From assembly GCA_015499995.1 (NCBI GenBank), contig JADNRV010000037.1:1-64000 (forward strand): DNA of 64,000 nucleotides, written 5' to 3'. This stretch comes from Flammula alnicola. Its lineage: Eukaryota > Basidiomycota > Agaricomycetes > Agaricales > Strophariaceae. How positions within the stretch are numbered: position 1 is the stretch's first letter; each line of letters begins with the position of its first letter. The notes beneath the pieces were generated by a model. It worked only from the letters and a program-made list of their open reading frames with translations, was not told the DNA's origin and ran no database searches. A program made the position numbers and the translations under genes. Positions 57,176-64,000 of the stretch are shown piece after piece.

Positions 57176-59068
57176 TCAGAGGGAAGGGGAAGCGTTTTTA
57201 ACCAAGGTGGCGAAGTAAGCCTATAATTGAAAGGATCAATGTCACGAAATTCGAATTGGCCATAGAATAGACATACCTGGAACCAGCTACCAGCTTCGGG
57301 TGCTGGCTGCGTAGCATCACTTTGCGATTTGTTAGTATGCAATTGTCGAAGAAAATGTACGGAGTTTGACTTACGATTGACCACAGTGATAGTCGTACCG
57401 CGGAGAAGATGTGTTCGAAGTTCCGTCGCATTCTCCTCCGGGCTTGACCCAAACGATGGAGTCAATAAGACTAGAGCCGGTGTTGGTTGTAGGACGAGTT
57501 CCAAAACCGGCGCCGAGGACGTTGCACCAGTCACCCCACTGGCTACGGATGTTTTGAACACCAGAACGACCCTGATCGACGACGAAGTGAGCGGGGAAGC
57601 CTTGGGAAGAGAGCATGGGAGCGAGAGCCTGTTCAAAAACATAGTAAGAATAAATATAACGACAGAAAAACACGTTTTAAGGGGCTCACATTGATGTAGA
57701 GACTCTCATCGTAGTTAGGGTTTCCTTGGGTGATCGGATCGGGGGAAGCGGCAGCTACAGAGCTGTAAGTAATACTCGTATGGGAAATTAAAAAGACATA
57801 CTGAGGGCATTGTAATTAGCAACGTTAGTGGCCAAACCGCGCACGAATTGAGGAGAACCAGCGGATGTATACAGGTTGGCGAACAATTGGGCAGCGGGAG
57901 ACAAGTTAGCGGGCCATCCCAACCATCCGGCATGGCCAGCATCGAGGTACATGAAGACGCCGACAGTGTTGAGTTGTTGTATGGCGTATGTAACACCAGC
58001 CTAGGACAGAAGTTGAGAATGACGAGACGAAGGATGAAAATGTTATTTTCCTACCATGTATGTAGTCTGAGCGTTGGCGCACTTGGCAACGTTCAAGTTG
58101 GTGACCATGTTCGCCAACGAATCAGGTTCAATGACAGCAACGACACGGACAGTGGGATATACTGTAGAAAGCCAAGGTAAAAGTTCAAGTTTAGCCTGAA
58201 AACACTTCGAAACTGGAGGCCGAACCGACTTACGCTTGACCTGTGCGACAATTTGATCGATGTAATTCTTGTAGTTGGCCAGACCATTGTTCGCAATAGA
58301 GAACTCTCCGTTGGAAGCGGCAGCTGCGCAGTCACGATCTGGCAGATCATAGACGACGATTTGCACAAGATATTTTTGACCGGAAGATTGTTGTTTAGAG
58401 GAAGCATCGGCAAGGTAGGTGCCCAATGTCGGTACTTTGGCAACAACGTCGAACCAAGTGAAGGTAGGAATATTGGCAACGCTCAGGGCCTTAGCGCTCT
58501 GTGTGGCATCTGTAATATTGCCAGCGGCAGCCTGGACTTCAGCTGCGTAGTATGGCGTGAGGTAGATCTGTTAAAACCAAATATACATATAACTGGCATG
58601 CTAGCAGGATCGATGAAACCTTACGGTATATCCGGTGAACGGGTTTCCAGCAGCTGGAACAGGGGTACCACTGGGACCAGTGGAAGAACCTGTGGGCGAT
58701 CCAGATATTGTCGTTGGAGATGTCGTCGGCGGCAGCGGAGTAGTAATCGGTATCGTTGGAGTCGGAGTCGGCGACGCAGAACCAGGCCTAGTATAGTTAG
58801 GATTTAAATAAAGAATAGACAACCAAATAGAGGGAGCTCACAGGCACTGAGAGTAGTAGGGGTTCGAGAAAACGCAAGTCGATCCCGCGACGCAAGTAGT
58901 GTCACCAGCTTTGAAAAAATACTCGTAAACCAGGATACATGGTTAACCAGTCAGGGCATATAACTTACTCCAGGTTTGACCACCGCACTGTCCGTATATA
59001 GGGTTAGCGGCCTCCACGAAGGCGGGAATCAGGGAGGCAAGGGCCAGCAATGTAGCGAACTTCAACAT
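57176..59068 (-). CDS. cel6A: Cellobiohydrolase II, CBM1-GH6 (Cel6A)
   Basis: Secreted exo-cellulase acting from non-reducing ends of cellulose. Signal peptide MLKFATLLALASLIPAFVEA, then a fungal CBM1 (NPIYGQCGGQTWS, TTCVAGSTCVFSNPYYSQCL). A Pro/Thr/Ser linker follows (PTPTPTIPITTPLPPTTSP). The GH6 barrel begins NPFTGYTIYLTPYYAAEV and has QIVVYDLPDRDCAAAASNGE with the catalytic acid Asp, AVIEPDSLANMVTNLNVAKC, GVFMYLDAGHAGWLGWPANL, FVVDQGRSGVQNIRSQWGDW and IVWVKPGGECDGTS. It ends FATLVKNASPSL. About ten introns. Length (about 440 aa) and Cys pattern are normal. The ATG at 59068 is chosen over the in-frame one at 59134 because the signal peptide starts there. TATA at 59135-59141; one CreA-like GTGGGG at 59249-59254. 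It implies plant-cell-wall degradation. Confidence 0.96.
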
Positions 59069-59134
59069 TTTCGATGCAGAAGAATATGAGGACGGAGAGT
59101 TCTGAGGACTGGCGTGGTCTTGGTGACAGGTCAT

Positions 59135-59141
59135 TTTATAC
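59135..59141 (-). promoter_or_regulatory. TATA box of cel6A
   Basis: TATAAAA on the minus strand, 67-73 bp upstream of the chosen ATG at 59068; the in-frame ATG at 59134 directly abuts it, which argues against that upstream start. Confidence 0.6.
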
Positions 59142-59420
59142 TATCGAATGCATCGCAGAATATCCATAAATCCGGCGTTGAACCGCTCGAGCTTGAACGG
59201 AAGGACATCGGGAGAGGACAAACCCTGAGAGGGCTGCAGAAGTGGACGGTGGGGTAATGATCACAAGGTGGTATTCATCCGATGATGCTCAAGCACATGC
59301 GGACTACAAAGAAAGAGGAGGTCAAAATCCTTTTGATAAACGGCTCAACATCGGACACGTAGAAACAGAAAGCAGTGGAGTGACAAACGTGAACTTCGCG
59401 CCAATCATAAATCGGACACT

Positions 59421-59849
59421 TTAGTCCATCGCTAGAGTAGTCTCGGAAAAATCACGTTGGCGAGCTAGATATATTGCTCCCATCTGGATAGCTGTAGTCG
59501 TAGAGGTACCAGGAAGGACTACAAGGTGATCATTGGATCCGGCGAAGGAATGAAAGAAGAGACAAATCACACAGAGAAAGTCAACAACAAAAGCTTGCGG
59601 TCTTGCGTTCGGAAGCTTTTGCCTCAATCTGAGGTCATCTGCACGACGACACGTGCCACATTGATCTGTTAATATCTCGGCGTCGGTATGTGAGCGCCTT
59701 GACAGCAAAGCGCTACAATGTACGAGTATGTGCGCCGTCAGGGCCCAATGGTCAAGGGTACTACAAGACCCGGTATCCCTCCCAAGATGTTCAAACTGAG
59801 ACTCGAGTCTGGCTGGTCTCGAGGCGGAAGAGGCGGAATTGCTAACCAT
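59421..59849 (-). CDS. Orphan ORF upstream of cel6A (doubtful)
   Basis: Open for 142 codons without an intron. It has a hydrophobic stretch (AFVVDFLCVICLFFHSFAG) and otherwise Ser/Arg/Leu-rich composition. No family is recognised. It could be an orphan gene or a chance ORF. Confidence 0.2.
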   Translation of the reverse strand: MVSNSASSASRPARLESQFEHLGRDTGSCSTLDHWALTAHILVHCSALLSRRSHTDAEILTDQCGTCRRADDLRLRQKLPNARPQAFVVDFLCVICLFFHSFAGSNDHLVVLPGTSTTTAIQMGAIYLARQRDFSETTLAMD

Positions 59850-60497
59850 TGAAATAGAACCAGTACTAGTAAAGTAAAAAAAGGTTCAAGCAGCGCATTC
59901 CTTGTAAATATGGTTTATTAAGGATCAGCTGAACGAACCTTGTCTCGGAAAGCTATCACCGAGAAATGTTTTTTCCCTACGTATATGTATGATGTTTTTG
60001 AGAGTTGATCAAACATAAAAATAAGGTATTCTGAGTGCAACCCGATGACTTTCAGCAATCCAATCAATTTCCCTTCTCCTCGGGTCTAACAGTCAGTATA
60101 ACTGGATGACAGTAGACATGTTCACAGTATAGCTCTCTCCCTTGATCACAGCTTTCAGATGTTCCGTGTGGAGGAAAGTGAAGGATTGAGCCGAGAACAA
60201 CATGTCGCCCGACAGTAAGTTTTTGCGAGAATGCGCACATCTTCCGGAGCTTGGCCGAGGTAACAACATGAAAAGGAGGTTGGTAGAACGCGATCACGCA
60301 GTCAAAGAGGCTAGATACAGTGCAACGACCACACATTACTGTACCAACGAATCTGTTGTAACAAGATAAATTTATAAGTCAGGGTATGTGCAATTCTATT
60401 GCCTTGATGCCATGGAAGGAAGTATATTCGAGTCCCGATGTGGGCAGAGACAGACATTGGATGGAAGATTGGGGGAGGGGTTAGAAAGATCCAGAGA

Positions 60498-61414
60498 TCA
60501 ACGCCTCTTGTTCGCACTCGGTGGGGGTGGGAGAAGAGGAATTGCGGCATTATTGGACATTGGAGAGGATGACGCAGCAGCAAGCAGACCGTTTCCTCCG
60601 GCGGCTTTATTGCGCCCCGGGATAGAGATTGAAAATGTCTGTCCCTCCTTCAAACTATAATCTTTCTTTGGTCCTGCAGCCACATGAGGACTTGGCTCGT
60701 CTGTGACTGAGGGTGGATTTAGAATTGCTTTTCGGCGTCTGTAGAGAAAACAATATCAATATGGGTAGATAGGAGGAAAAACACTAGTATATTTACTTAG
60801 TATAATCTTGAAGGGCGACATCTAATAATTTGTTGTTATATGAGCAAGGGTAACATGCATGATTGTTGAATAGCTGACTTACTAAAGTCGAAGCTGTCTG
60901 ACCGTTCAGCGAAACCCAGCCCAATGTATGCTTTCTTGCCAGAATCCTCCACGCGGACAACGAAGTAACGCGAAGAATCTAAGACGGCTTCAACTGACGG
61001 TCGTTCGACATCGTATTCGGCTCTGGCAAATACTATGATGTGTCAAGACCAAGTTATATCTCAGGGAAATGCCCTACATTCTCCTGAAATGAGGGAGTAG
61101 ACAGAATTATTGTGAAGTAAAGTTGGCAGCGGACGTCAAACATATCTACCTGTCTGAGCATCTTCCAGGTGCAGAGCCGCCCCTTTGGAGTTCTCAATAA
61201 TGCGAAGTCTTCCCTTCCACAGCGGACATGCTAGATCGCCCCAATCGTTTGCGCGATATCCCTCGTTGGCATTTAAAGGAGGGATCCTGTATACTAGGAG
61301 AACATTCCGAAACGGGTTTATTATACCATCAGAGTCAATTTTTCGAAAGGAAAACAGACCAGATATTTCCCGAGCAATGTATAAGATAGAATCGATTTCT
61401 TCATCCGCATCCAT
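60498..61414 (-). CDS. NECAP-like clathrin adaptor accessory protein
   Basis: PHear-domain protein of the NECAP family, which binds AP-1/AP-2 and accessory factors in clathrin-mediated traffic. The start [20 protein letters not shown] is followed by [20 protein letters not shown] and [20 protein letters not shown], then (next exons) [20 protein letters not shown] and [17 protein letters not shown]. The C-terminal tail [19 protein letters not shown] carries a WxxF-independent basic/Pro stretch and ends [10 protein letters not shown]. About four introns. There is an unusual short insertion ([16 protein letters not shown]) before VLLVYRIPP, where animal NECAPs are shorter. Confidence 0.85.
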
Positions 61415-61647
61415 TGTAGAGTGATGAACCTAAGGTGGAAGTTTGAGTTAGACTGAGCATAAGTGTTTGCCAGCCTGTTTGCATGGTTGCAGTACAGCCA
61501 CGCCGCCCAATAAAGGTACACAACTGATTCCTGTCACTCTTCTCTCCCGGAACTAATCAAATCAAATCTGCTTTGCTAGTAACATTTGGTTGACGTACCT
61601 ATCGAACTTTTCAGTATCAAGAAACCTCGTATCGACTTATATTTGTC
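61415..61647. promoter_or_regulatory. 233-bp bidirectional promoter (NECAP / CSN8)
   Basis: Divergent starts at 61414 (-) and 61648 (+); no clear elements seen. Confidence 0.45.
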
Positions 61648-62685
61648 ATGGTGAACGGACCACCTACACCACCTGCAACCACACCCGCAGAACTCCAAGA
61701 TGAAGCCCGCACAACCTCATCTGTCGCAGATTCTTCTACCTCTCTCCCTTTGCAGAATGATCCTCAAATTAGGCCCGAAGTTTATCAATCTGTGATGCCA
61801 GCAATCGCTGAGGCTATTGCAAGGAAGGACTACAAACGATTAGTTCGTGTTGCGGAGGAAGCAGATTTCAATGTATGTTTTCTTTGTCTCAAAAATTCAC
61901 TATATCTTTGCTGGAAGATCTACTAGACCGCCAATGACCGCCAACAACCCCGAATGTTGATTGTTGCACCTTTGGTACTTGGGCACCTTGTGAATGACGA
62001 TTTGTAGGTCTTTAATATCTAGTCGGAGAATGTTTTGACCATAATTACCTACAGAGCTCCTGCTCGTTATGCCCTTCTGAGATTACCCGATAGTCTAGCC
62101 TCCCTTCTTTTGCCTCGAGCGCTTACAACACTCGTTACCTCGACGATGAATAGGCAGCATGTTAAGGTGTACGAGCAGGCGGCCAACCTGCTCGGTCTCG
62201 TTTCGCAGCCCGATTTTTTCGATAAAGACTTAGCGTCGATAATTGCCACTCTCATTTCTGCTTTCTTGGGTAAGTTGTCGAACATTAAGCACCTCGCTCC
62301 TTACTGACAGAGTCATTAAGATTCGTTCCGTCAACGAACTTTCGAGCTGCTATCAAAAGCCTACACGTCTTTGCTATTGCCGCTTGCATGTACTTATCTT
62401 GGTCTGCAGACGGAACAAATTATCACCGGTAAACACCATGATTTCTCTTGTGTTGGATTGCATTTACGCCTAGTCACAGTGGCAGAAAAGTATGGCTGGT
62501 CCTATGATCCTTCTACCCAAATACTGTGCCCCGCAAGACCAGCTCCCTTCGGCAGATCGACTTCGTCGAGTAAGATACTTCGACATTATTTTGAGCCTCC
62601 CCATATTAATGAGAAAATGCCAGACTTTTCTTCGTTGGAGACTTTTCATTTCGTGACGGACAGTGTCGCAGGATTGGAAAGTTGA
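61648..62685 (+). CDS. COP9 signalosome subunit 8 (CSN8-like, PCI family)
   Basis: Helical-repeat subunit of the CSN/eIF3k/Rpn12 fold; the COP9 signalosome removes Nedd8 from cullins. The Pro/Thr-rich N-terminus (MVNGPPTPPATTPAELQDEA) is followed by EAIARKDYKRLVRVAEEADF, RMLIVAPLVLGHLVNDDL, YALLRLPDSLASLLLPRALT, TFELLSKAYTSLLLPLACTY and VAEKYGWSYDPSTQILCPAR. The tail SSLETFHFVTDSVAGLES matches the CSN8 ending. Four introns; the third uses the acceptor TCATTAAG. PSMD8/Rpn12 is the main alternative; the short length (about 250 aa) and the ending favour CSN8. Confidence 0.8.
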
Positions 62686-62785
62686 AAGTATGGTTTATTG
62701 GCGTGTCGAGAGGCCCTGTCGTCAAGTTGTCTGTCCAATCGAAACTTTCCATCTTAAGGTATCCCCTCCAGGTCAAGTCCACATG

Positions 62786-63819
62786 CTAGCGAATAAACCT
62801 CGTAATTTTCTTAAAGTTTACGCGAAGGCATGTTGCATAATACGGTTTTGGCAATGGAGAGTGTTGTGAATGAGTGGGGTGTTGCTGGGCAAGATACCTT
62901 GATGCGTGGCTGATATCATGCACGAGATGTCGCGTTATCCAAGTGATATCGTTAAGAGGTGGGTATTTGAGCCGCAGTGCACTCGTAGACATCGTGAGCT
63001 CAAGACGAGAGCGATAAGGCTTAACGAAAGGTCCGTAATCCACGTCATCCTCCGAAAGCATCGAGCTCGTCTCGTCTGCTAGCAAAGGAGCAAAGGTATC
63101 GTCTCCTGACCATCGCATCTTCTGGAAATGACGACTTCTTAGCGATTCTCGAAGTTTCCAATGGTCTCGAATTAGGACCTTCTCAGAAAAAGCCAATAAG
63201 TTGCGAAAAAATAAAATTATCAAGCTTGAAATCTTGCCTGTCTTTTCGCTCTTGCAAATTCTGCCACGCGTTGAAGCTCGCGTGCTGGCACACGAGCTCT
63301 CACTTGACAAGGTATGACGCTCCGAATCGCAGGGAGAGCAAAAAGAAAACTCGTCGTTTGTTGTCCGAACATGGGGGGAATGGTCTTGACACCAGGTATG
63401 TCCTCTGTCCATTGAGTGTATCCCATTGGCATGGCAAAATACCGGGCAACGTCATCAAGTATGCTTATATGCCTTGCACCACCGAAAGTGGTCAATAAGA
63501 AGACCTCATATAGTTGTCCTTCGATGTGTCGATTCACAAGGCAAAAACGCAAGGGTGGAGGAGCTACGCGTGCTTGCGATTTCCTCTCCCCGTAGGTAAG
63601 TCGAAAGCCGAGGTCCATAAGATTGCCATAGAATGCCTTTTCAATGCTACCACGGCAAGAGGCAATATCCCCAGGGTGAAAAACCGTCGTAAGTTTGGGG
63701 GTATAGAAATCGCGAGATAGATTCGCGAGGGTGAGCCGGACCTGTTCCCATTGAGGATCAAAGCTGACGGTTTGGTCTTTTCGCTGAATGAGTGGGTTTG
63801 TTGAACTGCGAAGAATCAT
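62786..63819 (-). CDS. Uncharacterised protein with a GC-AG intron
   Basis: Start MILRSSTNPLIQRKDQTVSF in an uninterrupted first exon down to 63238. Notable segments: VRLTLANLSRDFYTPKLTTV, RHIEGQLYEVFLLTTFGGAR, HISILDDVARYFAMPMG, FALPAIRSVIPCQVRARVPA and VAEFARAKRQ. A 59-nt intron with GC donor (63179-63237) joins KRQ to VLIRDHWKLRESLRSRHF. Downstream, SMLSEDDVDYGPFVKPYRSR and NDITWITRHLVHDISHASR follow; the tail after HASR to the stop at 62786 may include another intron. No family recognised. It is convergent with CSN8, with only 100 bp between stops. Confidence 0.6.
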
Positions 63820-64000
63820 GGTGCTCACTACTTGTCATTCAGCTTCTGTTCCGAAGCCGTTATTTATCAGGATCAAGTACAAACCAAAGAGATGCCTTGC
63901 GGTATAGTTTCAATACGTAGGGGTGAGAATTTGACGATGGTAGCAGGACATGGCCAAACGATTAAGAGCAATTGTAGGAAAGATGGCAATTCATTGTGAG

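Larger units (their letters stand above)
59069..60497. other. Intergenic: Cel6A promoter and NECAP 3' region
   Basis: About 1.4 kb. The right half is unremarkable. An uninterrupted 142-codon minus-strand ORF occupies 59421-59849; a Cys-containing 90-codon ORF at 60064-60336 has no support. Confidence 0.4.

Noticed and set aside
59249..59254. CreA/Cre1 site upstream of cel6A
   Set aside because: A single GTGGGG match is expected by chance; noted in the gene entry but not called as a feature.
60064..60336. Cys-containing 90-codon ORF downstream of NECAP
   Set aside because: Overlaps another random ORF and probably the NECAP 3' UTR; no signal peptide or regular Cys spacing.
1..64000. Biosynthetic gene cluster, CRISPR array or prokaryotic-type operon
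   Set aside because: Genes are unrelated housekeeping functions on mixed strands, with spliceosomal introns; no direct-repeat array was seen.

Overview
This 64 kb window is nuclear DNA of a filamentous basidiomycete, almost certainly an Agaricomycete. The genes are dense and are cut by many short introns of roughly 45-70 nt. The gene content is typical of mushrooms: a CBM1-GH6 cellobiohydrolase, an indoleamine 2,3-dioxygenase, a one-codon first exon in the ATX1 copper chaperone, and a LAT-type amino acid permease. I do not assign a genus. Genes lie on both strands and most are housekeeping, so no biosynthetic cluster or operon-like grouping is visible.

Layout from left to right. 0-8.8 kb: LAT amino acid permease (+), ATX1 (+), FHIP/RAI16-like adaptor (+), DNAJC9-like J protein (-). 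8.9-15 kb: PAP2 phosphatase (-), secreted double-psi beta-barrel protein (-), cyclin L (-), single-pass membrane protein with a Cys-rich ectodomain (-). 15.5-20 kb: ribosomal protein L7/uL30 with an intronic C/D snoRNA (+), beta-carbonic anhydrase (+), tail-anchored inositol 5-phosphatase (+). 20.3-25.2 kb: coiled-coil protein (-), SNW1/Prp45 splicing factor (+), TIM54 (+). 25.3-33.8 kb: meiotic helicase MER3/HFM1 (-) and the CDK subunit CKS1 (+), separated by a 1.4 kb non-autonomous DNA-transposon-like insertion. 34-45.2 kb: STE23/insulysin (-), tRNA-Ser(AGA) (-), a large uncharacterised membrane protein (-), RPA1 (-). 45.9-56.6 kb: indoleamine 2,3-dioxygenase (-), HIBCH (-), tubulin cofactor E (+), SR-type RNA-binding protein (-), mitochondrial cysteine desulfurase NFS1 (-). 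57.1-63.8 kb: Cel6A cellobiohydrolase (-), NECAP (-), CSN8 (+), and an unrecognised gene (-).

Functional themes: several genes serve the nucleus and cell cycle (RPA1, MER3, CKS1, cyclin L, SNW1, SR protein, CSN8). Several act in mitochondria (TIM54, NFS1, HIBCH, and possibly a long form of STE23). Cel6A and the DPBB protein are secreted. There are compact head-to-head promoters at coiled-coil/SNW1 (140 bp), HIBCH/TBCE (206 bp) and NECAP/CSN8 (233 bp).

Most notable observations: a C/D-box snoRNA candidate in an RPL7 intron with a 13-nt match to conserved large-subunit rRNA; the TIR/TSD-bounded element inserted 59 bp upstream of the MER3 start codon; a GC-AG intron that splits the DEVH box of MER3; and recurrent apparent -1 reading-frame slips in otherwise well conserved genes (three in SNW1). 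Gene models were assembled by eye from conserved protein motifs and GT-AG junctions, so exon edges are approximate unless stated.
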